From NCBI GenBank assembly GCA_000469685.2, contig LS997566.1, positions 14,200,118 to 14,264,117 on the forward strand: a stretch of 64,000 nt of DNA, written 5' to 3'. Made by a program: the position numbers and the translations under genes. Positions 36,348 through 48,456 of the stretch are shown here, in pieces (position 1 is the first letter of the stretch; each line of letters opens with the position of its first letter). The notes under the pieces are model-generated. The model ran no database searches. It had not been told where the DNA came from and was given only the letters and a program-made list of their open reading frames with translations. Origin of the DNA: Haemonchus contortus. Taxonomy: Eukaryota > Nematoda > Chromadorea > Rhabditida > Trichostrongylidae.

Positions 36348-39318
36348 ACCACTTCTCAGTGGCTGTAACCAACTTCTGTAACCAATCATCTTCGAATTTG
36401 TTACACAATTTATAACATACTCGAGCGAATGCCATTTAGCAATCTGAACACTAAGCCGCTTACTGAGAGGTGCTAGCTTTAGCAGAAGCAAGTTACTTTT
36501 AGAGTCTTATCTTCGCGATTAACATATCAGCTTGACACACAAAACGTGACTGCTAATGCTGCTGGCTCCGTCGCGAGAGCAGATTCTGCCTTTTACGGCC
36601 CTTTACTAACCCCGATCAACTGTAACTTTTCCGTCACTCTCCCCCATCAGTGACTCGTAGATTTTTGGTTGAACTTAACAGTGGTGTGTACATAAACAAC
36701 GCACACAAACACAAATATCAACATATGTAGCATCTTAGCGATTAACATGTGTATTTAAGTTTGATCGATGTTGGTAAACATTTCGTCTAAAGATGTAAAT
36801 CGAAATCTGAAGAGGCGGATAGTATCATAAACTCTTTATTCGCGGTATATCATAGACTCGTACTACAACCTATGAAAAGTTCTGAGCAGGATTGATACTA
36901 GTTTTGTTTGCATGGTATTGTTGCTCTCACCGTTGGTGTTTGGTGGCATAGGAACCTCTAACATTGCGAGATCTCGTCTTAAGATTCTGATATTGTCGAA
37001 GGCTAGTTTGCGTGGACCGAGACAGCGGAGTGATTTCGAGGATTTGGATCACACTGGAGTCTGCTTCAGCGACATGTTCGAGTCACGTATATGGTTAAGC
37101 TGGGCCACGGAGGGCGTGGTCGGTCGTCGAGAAGACAGTCAACGGTCAAGTCAAAGCAATGCCAATGTGATTTTCAGTGAAAATAGTTATAAGAAAACGA
37201 GACAGTAACACCTCGTGTTGATGAGTTGTGATGGCTACGGCACCGGATGACACTTATTCGCGATAATGATGTTTGGATTGTGCGAGGTTTCCAGTTGAAA
37301 ATTTCTTCCTTTCCTCATAAAGAGGTGACGGTTCTGTTAGCCTATTTCTGATGGCTCAGAGGACCATCCCTAATGTTTGTGGAGTTCAACTGTAAACAGC
37401 ACGTATTCCCTGTTTCAGCAACAACAACCTGTTCAACTTCAAACAAAAACTTGTAACGGAAATTCCTCACCGGCAGACTTGTCCAACTAGACTGGTATCG
37501 GCTCCACAATTGGGGGGGGGGGGAGTGGGGCGCATATCTTTTGACTTGGTAATTTGACACAATCTCAGCTGCAGACACGGGACTGCTATCTTCACCATTC
37601 CCTCGTCAAACTCTTAGGCGATAGAAACCGTGGGATATCTTACTGGCGAGTGACTCGTGGCTTTTACCTATGTGAAACATGATTCGCATGTTTCCATGCG
37701 TTTTGGTACAATTCGAGGATGAGATGATCCTTGGCGTGTATAGCATCACAATATATCCTGCTTTTGTTATGAAACTAATATTTCTTGGCAATCACTGAGT
37801 TCCGCGTCATTGCAAGAATCTTAATCGGCTTTGAATGGAAAGCTAGTCCGAAGGGGAAAAGAAACTTGTCTAAAAGTAAATGGAGCGTTCAGGGCTTGAA
37901 AGCAAGAACTGTTACACTGACAATGACTATTCACTAAGAGCTGATTCGTATTCATACTTGAGGAAACAGCTACAGAAGCGTTATAATTGAACATAATTGC
38001 ATGCAACAACTTCTCTACCATTAACCACTTTGGCAAGTTTGAGAGAGACTTTACGAGATAGTGCTACTTTTTAATAGAGCTTGATTTCTTGAAGCCGTAT
38101 ATAAAGTGAGCTCTAGCTCGAATGAAGTGTTCTAGATGAAGCTTTCATCTCCAGTAAACCAACCAGTGCAGCGTTCCACGTACCTTCTGCTTTCTTGTTT
38201 TCTTATCCTTAAAAACTATATTTGAGACTATGTCTAAATTTTTAAAGATATTTTGAGGCGAATCGAGGCGAAATACATCTGCTTCGATCCACTATTTGAA
38301 GGCATAGAGGCCCAATCACTCTGTGGTTCGGATCCGGCTGAAGTGGCCCATGTCAAGGGCATAGGAATAGGCCCTAAATCAGATTAGTATAGGATTGAAA
38401 AAGGTTGCGCAGCAACTTTGTTAAAAGCATCCATTTTTCAGTTCTTTGAATAAGGGCTCTACAACGATTACAGTGGCTGGTTACAAAACGAGTGGCCTAC
38501 GTTCTCTTAGGTTACCGTTTATGGAGTCTCATTCAACGTCTAGGGGTGCAGTGTGATTGTTGTTGTGATAACTTTAGCAGTGCCCACAGATGTTATGTTC
38601 AGCAGCTAGAGTATACTTATCAACAAGCAGCAGCTAATTTTGCCTTGCTGTATTGGATCCTTCGAATTCTATCCATTCATGGAATCTCATAAAATTCCGT
38701 TCCTTTATCCCAAATTTTTTTTGAAAAAAAAAAGAAAAAAAAATTCCATTTCATCTCACCATTATCAATTATTTTATTGAATTGTTCCAGTGACACCGAC
38801 TCGTTGCAGGTCACAAGGAGAGCAATGGCGCGTTACTTTTCGCTTCCTTTACTGCTGGTGGGCGGCTTCCTTGAATTTTCACAGGAAGGGAGATAGCAAA
38901 AAGTGGAATCTGTTCCATTCAGATTGCTTTATTAATGGTGTGCTCGGTGATTCCGAGCGTTTCAAGCAGCAAAGCTGCCGGGAAAAACCGGGAGCCTGAT
39001 TGTGGTTATTGACAAAATTTCTACCAGGCCTAAAAGATCTGCTAACCACAATAACTTAACTGAGTGAGTTCTGCTTCCAGTGTTGCTGCTCCTTTCCCAT
39101 TAATTTTCATAATCGAATATGATTTCAGCCGATCTTGTTAGAATGATCAATGCATGGGAATGAATCGTGGACTTTAGCGTAACGGAAAATTCCTTTGCAT
39201 GGTAGCTATGTATTTCACCTTTACTTCAACTCCATAATAAACCTATCAACACGCACTTTGTGTCAATGTTCACAAGAGTTGCACAACATTTCCGCGCCAC
39301 GGTTTCGCAATATCCCAA

Positions 39319-39518
39319 AGTGGCTGCTTTCAGACCTCAACGATTCATCCGACCGTCCGTCCGTCCGTCCGTCCGACGCGTGCGGGCTGCGACCGCCTGA
39401 CCGTTGTTGACAACACTAGACCACGTGCCATCGCTGCCAACACTACTCTGGCGCCAGCACGCACGCGTCGGACGGACGGATGGACGGACGGACGGTCGTC
39501 GAAGTCTGGAAGCAGCCA
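39319..39518. mobile_element. Foldback MITE with GGAC tandem core, right-arm copy
   Basis: Mirror copy of 29926-30121 with the same ends and ACT/AGT flanks. Its presence in both arms shows that it predates the inverted duplication. Confidence 0.7.
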
Positions 39519-40179
39519 GTCGAAGAATCACACCGTCTAAGACGTGTAAAGAGAATTGAGGAGAATAAAGGTGTCATTTCCACGCCTTTGCCCATAATGC
39601 CGAAAAAAAGCAACTTTTCTCTTGATTACAATCAACTACCTATTATTTTGACAATCTCTCCTCTCATAGACTCAAGCAAGCCTGAATACCAAGGCTGACT
39701 TTATAACAGAAACTTACGTTCATACAGTAGGATTTTAAAGCTTCGTTAAGCACGTAATCGGTCTGTATTGAGGTTTTACGATACTATACTCAGCAATATT
39801 TTCTAGGACTCTACTGGTATTACATCAATCGCACTTCTGGCTCCAAATTGATGTCATGGGTCGTCCCTTCGGTTACATTCCATCCTACACACCACTGCGT
39901 CTCCACTGATGATCATTCAGCCAAAATGCTTCGCAACTGTAGGCGGAGCGGCAGTTGACTGCGGTTATAAAAGGGGCGTTGTTGAATCGAAGCATGCCTC
40001 CGGTATACTCTGTGATTTACGAGATTTGCGAAACACCAGGAAATGTGTACTGAATGTGGTAAAAGTTACAAGACTCTACCAGGGAATGCTGTAAAGGAAC
40101 AGAAATCAAAAAAGCTACTCCACTCTGCATAGATTAAGATGTTGCGACGGAATTTCGCGTTAGCAACGATGACGTCAGG

Positions 40180-40410
40180 GCTACCATGCAGACAATTCCT
40201 ATGAAGACGAGAGAATAATGCTCGCGAAAGTATGGCACGTGCTGCGAAGAACAAGAGGTCATCCAAACAGGGAAGCGGTGGAGTTCGAAGCTCAAAGCAG
40301 CGACCACAGAGAACCATAGAAAAAAGTTGGGGAGTGATCGAAAGAAAGCAAAGACAGCCCATAGAACAGCGGATCCTGCGACGGCGCAAGACCAACCTAG
40401 ATAATAGAAG
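40180..40410 (+). pseudogene. RTE-type retrotransposon remnant (mirror copy)
   Basis: Mirror of 28990-29304. The RWYGHVLRR motif is damaged here: MARAAKNKRSSKQGSG in an alternative frame comes from a small deletion. Confidence 0.45.
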
Positions 40411-41155
40411 GTTTCTAATAGGTCACAGGTGGGAATTTGAATAGGTGATATAACAGGTTCTAAAAACTAACCCGAATTTCCACCTTTCGAGCTCTCGTTT
40501 TGAAAATAATTGTCTTGTTACATGACAAAGAATAAAAAAGACAGATTTTATTGTCTTGGCGTATTTGAATATGATTGAAAATTCGAGAAAAAACTCATGG
40601 TCGGGCTCTCATTACTAAGCTGCATTCGTTGCCTTTTTCACACTTAACTGCGTACGCCAAGAGGAAAACAACAAACAGCGAAGCATTACAAAGCTATTAA
40701 TGTAGCAGTCTGTGCAGTTTCCCAGAAGCAAGGTAGTTTGGAAAATGTTTAGATTGGTCGGCCAAAGCGACAAACATTTCCGATTACTATTACAGCGTTC
40801 CAATTCTGTTTCTACTTAACTTTCTCTTGGCCTCACGACAAGCCTGGTCACAAGACCTTTCTGACGATCGCACCTCAATTGCAGGCCATCTCAAAGACAT
40901 TGTGAAAATATTTACCCCTGGCGATTTTTCCTGCTCAGCGCATACTGAGGGAGAATCTTCGAGCTTCTGGCGCAATATCTAGGCATCAGTTTTTCTCCTC
41001 GACTCTCTATATCTCAGTCATCCCTTCACAAACATGCCATCGAAAAGAGAAAGCTTGGCAGACCGTAGAAGTGCAAATGCTGCGAGTTTTCACATAAGAC
41101 GCTACTCAATAGATTTTTTATTGATTCGAATAATGGAACAAAATTCTAAAGGCGT

Positions 41156-43150
41156 CAGACGAGTGTCGAGGCGATATAGATTGCAATTATTCGTTCTAGG
41201 ACCCATACACAATCAGATGATCGCCTAGTGATGAGGCAATATTTTTCTCCAATTCTTTTTTCCTCTGTTGTTCTTTTTGCTGCCGCGATCCCTTATTTAA
41301 TTTCCTACCCTAAGAGGCTGAAAAAGGCGAGCTGTTTTTGCTGTCACTAGAGTTTTTTTGTTTACTTGTGCTTATAAGTGAATGATTTTTTGCTTACTGT
41401 ATTCAGTTATTTGCACCAGGGCTCACACTGTATAGCTTGTCCAAACGCCCTACCCTTACTCATATTTCTGGTCTAATTCTCGTCCCACTCCCTTTTTACG
41501 ATTTTTTTGAAGCCTTTTTCTCTTCGGAAACACCTATTCAAGCAGTTCCTTCGCCTTCATCGCACTATTTACCATATCGCCTTCCATTTTTCGTCATAGT
41601 CTAGAATACACAAAATCATCGTTAACTGTGCCTTGACGAGCTCACAAATGGAAGGAACTCATTATAAAATGACTCGTCAATGCATAGTCGGCCAAAGATC
41701 ATCAAGGAAATATTTTTTGAAAAATAAAAAAAGTTTATGCAGGAATGCGTCATGTAATCGGCAAGGTTGCTCGGATAGAAGAGTGGCAGTGTATGACTAT
41801 CAGGTACTTATACTTTTTTGTTCATTGATAGTAAGAGGGAACTCCCAACCTTCCTTCAGTTCACGGCTTCCTCGTCCCCGTCGTAAATCCTTTATCAGAG
41901 CCTCTTCAATGTTTAGTGAAGTGACTCTGTAAAACATGCGTTTAGTGCTGTCAAGAAAAAGCGAGATATCTTACAAAATGATGGCTAATTTGCCGAAAAA
42001 AAACATAATTTTTCGCAAACAATTTACTGATCATGCTTACTGTGCAAATCTTCAAATATAGAACCAAAAAACCCAAGGAAGTCAGTGCATACTTCACGGG
42101 GTCGACTATTGTCCCTGTGGACATAGTCAGGAGTACTACGAGTGTATAAACTCTATCAATAAACTTTGCCATCACAGACCCATTCAATACTTTGGTCGGA
42201 ACTTTGCTAATCCAATGAATTTTAGCTCAAACTCCTTCAAAACGTTTGAGCCACCTATCATCCTATAGGCATAGAGGGTTTCAAAAGTAGCGCAGCTGGG
42301 AGAACGATGAGCGAAAGTGATCACAACGAACTGTTATTGGTGCTATGTTTAAGCGAGAGACTATCACAATGATAGACTATCTTCAACAAAACAACTTCTC
42401 CGATCGTACTCAACCTCCGACATGAGAATTGACTAGTCCATAACAAAGCGGCATAACAAAGCGGAGAATACAAATGGAGAAACGATATATCACCCAAATA
42501 ATTACTCTCATTTTATCGGTTTCTCTAAAAGGTTAGTTCGCATCATCAACTCAATCCTGTGGCGAGAAGCTCGCTAAAACCACTGTAAAAGTAAGGACTC
42601 AACCTGACTTTGACAGCCATTTTGTTGAGTCGTTCCTCCTCCAGTGGGTGATGGCTGAGTTCTCTATGTAGGACTGCCAAAAAATCGTTTATTCAGAAAA
42701 TATCTAGTGAAAAGATTACAATGGGAAACGCATATGAATTAACAACAGGTGAAAGACTTAAGTTGTGAGTACTCGTTGTAGGAGCTCAAGTCTCACAATC
42801 AGTCATTGAAGTACTACTGGTATCGAAGTTATTATTGCAGGACATACAACCTTAAAAAAATTGTCAACAACTGTACCTTGCATATCTCTTTAGCTGACTT
42901 TAGAGGGAAGAACGCGAAATCAATCGAAAGCTAGGAAAGCTGTGATTGAATTTTCCCGGGAAGTACCATAAAACGTCCCTCACATAGAGCTCTACCCTTG
43001 ATGTGCTTGCCCAAAGAGATTTTTTGCTTTGCTCTTTGCACCTCCCAAGCTATCAAACAGAATATGATAAAGGAAGTTTGGAGCAATAATTCAGTCAAAC
43101 CAATGCCGATTTGTGAGAATGCGAGGAGTAGATATTCAGCCTAATAGGAA
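41156..43150 (+). repeat. Direct duplication, copy A (starts with truncated MITE)
   Basis: The first 480 bases are a 5'-truncated GGCACAG-family MITE ending in ATCGTTAACTGTGCC at about 41633. The following unique sequence (GAGCTCACAAATGGAAGGA ... CTCGTCAATGCATAGTC) and 42353-43150 match 48456-49360 in the same orientation. A segment of about 650 bases at 41702-42352 has no counterpart in copy B. No gene was recognised. Confidence 0.75.
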
Positions 43151-43499
43151 ATGTGAACCAGTGAGATTCCCTAAGAACTGCGGCCATTGACGAAAAATGA
43201 TAGAAAGTCAAATTTTAACAAAACTGAGGCAAGGAGCCAAAGGGCTCGTAGATAACTGGGTCTTCCAATACTTGACGGTTCCCCATATGTACGTGTACGT
43301 ATCCTACAGGGACATGGAACAACGCAGAATGAAGAAATTTGTAGCAAATCGGCTCATTTTTGCGGAGTGTATGATGCATCAATTCCTTAGATATCAAAGA
43401 CATCTAGAAATCACTGCTGTCTAGCTCCCTGAAATCTCCTCAGCGAGAAATGATTCATCCCTTCCCTTGACGTTTATAACAGAACGAAAATTTAGTACT
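43151..43499. other. Short unique stretch before the minisatellite
   Basis: A plus-strand frame of 75 codons (43197-43424) is present without splice or start context that would support it. I see nothing else here. Confidence 0.3.
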
Positions 43500-45830
43500 G
43501 GCACTCGGCTCTTGCAGTAACCCTCTGGCTCTTTTAATACCAACGGCTCTTACAGAAACCCCTGGCCCCTACAGAGATCCCTGGCCTTTACAGTAATCCC
43601 AGGCCCTTACGGTAACCCCTGGCTCTTACAGTAACCCGCTGGCTCTTGCGGTAATTTCTGGTTCTTACAGTACTCCTGACTCTTACAGTCACTCCCTGGC
43701 TCTTACAATTAGAGTAACTCATGGCCCTCACAGTAATCCCTTGCTCTCACAGTGATCACTGGCTCTTACTGTAATCCCTGGCTCTTCTAGTAAATCCTGA
43801 CCCCTACAGTCACCCCCTGCCTCTCACAGAGACCCCTGGCCTTTACAGTAGTCCCTTGCTCTTATAGTAAGCCCTGGCTTTTACAGTAACCCTCGCCTCT
43901 CACAGAAACCCCTGGCCTTTACAGTAGTCCCTGGCTCTTCTAGTAAGCCCTGGCTTTTACAGTAACCCGCTGGCTCTTACGGTAATCCTTGGCTCTTACA
44001 GTAACTCCTGACCCCTACCCCCTGCCTCTTACGAAACCCCTAGCCTTTACAGTAGTCCCTGGCTCTTATAGTAAGCCCTGGCTTTTACAGTAACCCGCTG
44101 GCTCTTACGGTAATCCATGGCTCTTACAGAAACCCCTGTCTCTTACAGTCACCCCTGGCTCTTACAAGAACTCCTGGCCCTTACAGTAATCCCTTGCTCT
44201 TACTGTAATCCCTAGCTCTTCCAGCAACTCCTGACCCCTACCCCCTGCCTTTTACAGGAACCCCTAGCCTTTACAGTAGTCCCTGGCTCTTATGGTAAGC
44301 TCTGGCTTGTACAGTAACCCGCTGGCTCTTACGGTAATCTCTGGCTTTTACTGTAATCCCTGGCTCTTACAGTAATCCCTGACTTACCGTAGTCCCCAGC
44401 CCTTACTGTAATCCCTGCCTCTTACAGTAACTTCTGACCCCTACCCCCTGCCTCTTACAGAAACCCCTGGCCTTTACAGTAACCCGCTGGCTTTTTTAAT
44501 ACCCCTGGCTCTTACAGAAACCCCTGGCCCCTACAGAAATCCCTGGCCTTTACAGCATTCCAGGCCCTTACGGTAACCCCTGGCTATTACAGTAACCCGC
44601 TGGCTCTTGCGGTAATATCTGGCTCTTACAGTAACTCCTGACTCTTACAGTCACTCCCTGGCTCTTACAATTAGAGAAACTCATGGCCCTTACAGTAATC
44701 CCTTGCTCTTACAGTGGTCACTGGCTCTGACTGTAATCCCAGGCCCTTACGGTAACCCCTGGCTCTTACAGTAACCCGCTGGCTCTTACGGTAATCCTTG
44801 GCTCCTACAGTAACTCCTGACCCCTACCCCCTGCCTCTTACGAAACCCCTAGCCTTTACAGTAGTCCCTGGCTCTTATAGTAAGCCCTGGCTTTTACAGT
44901 AACCCCCGCCTCTCACAGAAACCCTGGCCTTTACAGTAGTCCCTGGCTCTTATAGTAAGCCCTGGCTTTTACAGTAACCCGCTGGCTCTTACGGTAATCC
45001 TTGGCTCTTACAGTAACTCCTGACCCCTACCCCCTGCCTCTTACGAAACCCCTAGCCTTTACAGTAGTCCCTGGCTCTTATAGTAAGCCCTGGCTTTTAC
45101 AGTAACCCGCTGGCTCTTACGGTAATCCATGGCTCTTACAGAAACCCCTGTCTCTTACTGTCACCCCTGGCTCTTACAAGAACTCCTGGCCCTTACAGTA
45201 ATCCCTTGCTCTTACTGTAATCCCTAGCTCTTCCAGCAACTCCTGTCCCCTACCCCCTGCCTCTTACAGGAACCCCTAGCCTTTACAGTGGTCCCTGGCT
45301 CTTATGGTAAGCTCTGGCTTGTACAGTAATCCGCTGGCTCTTACGGTAATCTCTGGCGTTTACTGTAATCCCTGGCTCTTACAGTAATCCCTGACTTACC
45401 GTAGTCCCCAGCCCTTACTGTAATCCCTGCCTCTTACAGTAACTCCTGACCCCCCCTGCCTCTTACAGAAACCCCTGGCTTTTACAGCAACCCGCTGGCT
45501 CTTAGGTAATCCCTGGCTCTTACAATAATCCCTAGCTGTTACAGTAATCCTTTGCTCTTACTGTAATCCCTAGCTCTTACAGTAACTCCTGACCCCCACC
45601 CCCTGCCTCTTACAGAAACCCCTAGCCTTTACAGTAACCCGCTGGCTCTTACGGTAATCCCTGGCTCTCACTGTAATCCCTGCCTTTTACGGAAACCCCT
45701 GGCTCTTACTGTAATCCCGGCCCTTATGGTAAGCGCTGGCTTTGACTGTAAACCGCTCGCTCTTACTGTAATCCCTGGCTCTTACAGTAACCCCTAACCT
45801 CTACAGACCACCCCTTAGTAAACCCTCCTT
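43500..45830. repeat. Degenerate ~18-bp minisatellite with higher-order repeats
   Basis: About 2.3 kb of tandem units on the theme CCCTGGCTCTTACAGTAA, varied by single changes (CCGCTGGC, CCCTGCC, TTTACAG, CTTACGG). Blocks of many units recur: the series with CTCTTACGAAACCCCTAGCC is at about 44022, 44835 and 45048, and the long block from about 43960-44400 returns at about 44970-45420. The array therefore grew by duplicating multi-unit blocks. No coding sequence is indicated. Confidence 0.92.
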
Positions 45831-47536
45831 TATGACGCGTCGTATATGTGACGGGTGAGAGATCGCGTATTAAAATGGGGTAATGCCGTACCGGATTACT
45901 GTGAGAGCCGAATGCCAAACTGAATTCTCGTTCCTATATGTTTATATGCTTTTGCGAATCTACCGAAGCTTTGAATTCAGTTGACTACCATCGGGGTACT
46001 GGAAACACAACATAATGAGTTTTCGCTCAGATCCTTAGTCCCCTTCTTCACCCTGCACATAATTACCATATGCTCCACCACGAGGAACTATGTGGAACTG
46101 CCTTCAGTCGGGGCTTCCAGAAATGAATCTAGAAAAGTAGCTTTGTACAACGAGTAAAAGAAGCTTCCTGTTCCAATAATTCTCATAAAGACAGACAAAA
46201 GCAGATGTCCCAAGGAACAGATATTGAGAATGGAACCGTTATGGGCGGGAGGATCATCCGTGGCAAGAAATTTGCTTTAGCAAAGCGAAATGTTTCCAAA
46301 CTGGGCAGCAATCACTGACCTGATTTTTTTGTAGAACAAAATTCACGATGAAAACGGTTTTTGAGGAATTTCTCTCTACCGTATCTGTGATGTTTCCGTA
46401 TTCCATATGTGAGCGCTATCAGGTCGGCAAATGGCCTAGTTAAGGTGTTAGGAGGGCTCGGAGATGTACCGGCTAATTGACACATCCGTAATGGACGAGT
46501 TTCAACGGCGTTGTAGAGGCTGCATCATCTCAAGGGACTCCAATGTTGGAAATTCAGAAAACTAGATGAGACCCATAACAAAAGATAGGATGATTTTGGA
46601 CTTTTTTGGCTTAATTTGGTCAAATCTCCACGCAGTCCTTTACGTAATCGCAACAATTTAAATCTCGTCCAAATAGCCCCTAACCCTCCCCCCCCCCCTC
46701 CCCCCTTCCCATTATGCCCTTCCCGTCACGGTGATCTCGCACAGGTCCTACTTCAACCATTTTTACAAAGTCTTTTTTCACGAAGTCGAATGATTGGGTC
46801 CTTGCGCCACTATTACTTCGTTACTAAGCCATTTTCGACCATGAAGCGACATATGGCATACTCGGGAGCCACAGGTTCGTTTCAGTTGGAAATCTCAGCG
46901 ACCATTTTTGTCGTGAACTCTCCTTTGCTTATAATCGTGCAGGGCTCTAATTGCTTCTAGTCAAGACTCTTAGTTAGAAAGAATAAAGTCCCAAGCCTCA
47001 ATCGATCCCGTTTTTGAGATGCGTCCCAGCACTCCACTCCAATTCAAAATCGTTGAAGAGTTTTGAGTACGTATGTGTCCTGTACAGTGAATTGCGATGG
47101 TCAACCGATGCACAAGTCTGTGTCTCAATCCCACAGACGTCTAGTGGCAGGTGGTCAACCTTCGAGGGATGAAGGCCCGGTTGGGATGGGCAAGTATAGA
47201 TCTGGGTTTCTATTTTATTGACAACCGCATCGTGCGTATGTGGTGGTGCGAATATTGCCTCTGTACCACATTCGCCCAGGTCGAAAAAAGGGAGCTTCTT
47301 ATTTAGATGCAAAAAAGCAAACGACTATAATATTAGTGCCTTTCCTCATCCGAATAACTCAATTACAGTAGCACCGAATGAGACATTTCTCTTAACTCAA
47401 ATGATTTCATACTTTCAGATTGGCTTGTTCGATGTTATCATTTTGATTGAAGTAACCCACGAGATTAGCCAGTTTTCCTCAATACCCTCAAGGTTTTGCT
47501 TAAAGGTGAGATGATTGGCATTGAGCAACTACATAC
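45831..47536. other. Intergenic, no firm gene
   Basis: A poly-C/poly-P stretch at 46688-46708 drives a spurious plus-strand frame. On the minus strand, a 104-residue frame (47312-46998) is unusually open and protein-like (HPSKVDHLPLDVCGIET, LEWSAGTHLKNGID). It has no splice support and may be a repeat-borne sequence. Confidence 0.3.
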
Positions 47537-47714
47537 CAGTTCGACTCCTTCACTTCTACATAACTCATAATCGAAAATTCAGACAATGCTCCCATTGTGA
47601 TACTGTATAGGCCAAAAAATCCACCAATTCCTATTCCCGATTGCTGTCTATTTATGTGGAGGAAACTTGCTCCGACGAGAGAAGCAATTACGGCAGCTGC
47701 CAAAGTGGTATGTT
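47537..47714 (-). CDS. Orphan internal exon of a membrane protein
   Basis: A 178-base exon has a good acceptor (CTCTTCCAG, exon start 47714) and donor (GTATGT after 47537), with phases 1 in and 2 out. It encodes about 59 residues with two hydrophobic segments, LAAAVIASLVGASFLHI and GIGIGGFFGLYSITMGAL, followed by a polar end with VEVKESNW. I do not recognise the family. Neighbouring exons could not be found: MITE and duplication copies lie upstream, and the next 500 bases downstream show no clear exon. It may belong to a gene with long introns or be a stranded fragment. Confidence 0.5.
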
Positions 47715-47807
47715 CTGGAAGAGCATAATTATTAATAAAACTTTCTGAACGCTTATGCCCGTTCCCCCTCCTCCTTCTTCTAACCCGTCATTGTCATTAC
47801 AACTTAA

Positions 47808-48456
47808 AGGCAAGGTTCACCATAAAAATGGTTACTTAGTCCTTTCCCTAGGAATACTCAGAGGCCCCCAAGGGTAATAGAAAGGACCCTTTCGTGCCCA
47901 AAATCTCGATGGCTAGGGCATAGAGGGAGCAATGCGGCCTTTCCGCCCCTCGATCGATGTCACCTCAGACGAGTGTCGAGGCGATACAGATTGCAAGTAT
48001 TCGCGTCAGGACCCACACACAACCACCTGATCGCTAAGTGATCAAGCGATGTTTTCTAACATCCGTTTTTCTGTATTATTCTTTTTCCTGCTGCGATCCT
48101 TTATTTAATTTTCTACCCTAAGAAGCTGAAAAACGTGGGCTATTTTTGCTGTTTTTAAGGTTTTTTGTTAGCTTATGCTTGTGAATTAATAAATTTTTGC
48201 TTACCATAGTCATATATTCGCACCAGGACCCACACGCACGTAGTGAGGCACATTATATAGCTCAGCTAAACGCCCTACCCTTACTCATATTTCTTGTCTC
48301 ATTCTCGTCCTGCTCCCTTTTTAAGATTTTTCGAAGCCTTTTTCACTTTGGAAACACCGATTAACGCAGTTCCTTCGCTTTCATCGCACTATTTTCCATC
48401 TCATCTTCTACTTTTCGCATGATCTGGGTTACCCAAAATTATCGTAAACTCTGCCT
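47808..48456 (+). mobile_element. GGCACAG-family MITE, long variant
   Basis: The ends AAGGCAAGGTTCACCATAAA and ACCCAAAATTATCGTAAACT are inverted. The interior matches the copies at 35697 and 41156, including a 5' block with CCTAGGAATACTCAGA that the 60161 copy lacks. Confidence 0.75.

Larger units (their letters stand above)
36348..41155 (-). repeat. Giant inverted repeat 2, right arm
   Basis: This is the inverted partner of 28392-35643. It holds the empty site for the nested Tc1/mariner element and a mirror copy of the GGAC foldback MITE. A run of 12 G at about 37510 is absent from the left arm. It ends against a 5'-truncated GGCACAG-family MITE at 41156. Confidence 0.9.

Noticed and set aside
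43500..45830. Possible CRISPR-like array.
   Set aside because: The units are contiguous and degenerate, with no spacers, in a eukaryotic context; it is a minisatellite.
46616..46960. 114-codon frame with a polyproline run.
   Set aside because: The prolines come from a poly-C tract, and the rest shows no coding signal or splice sites.
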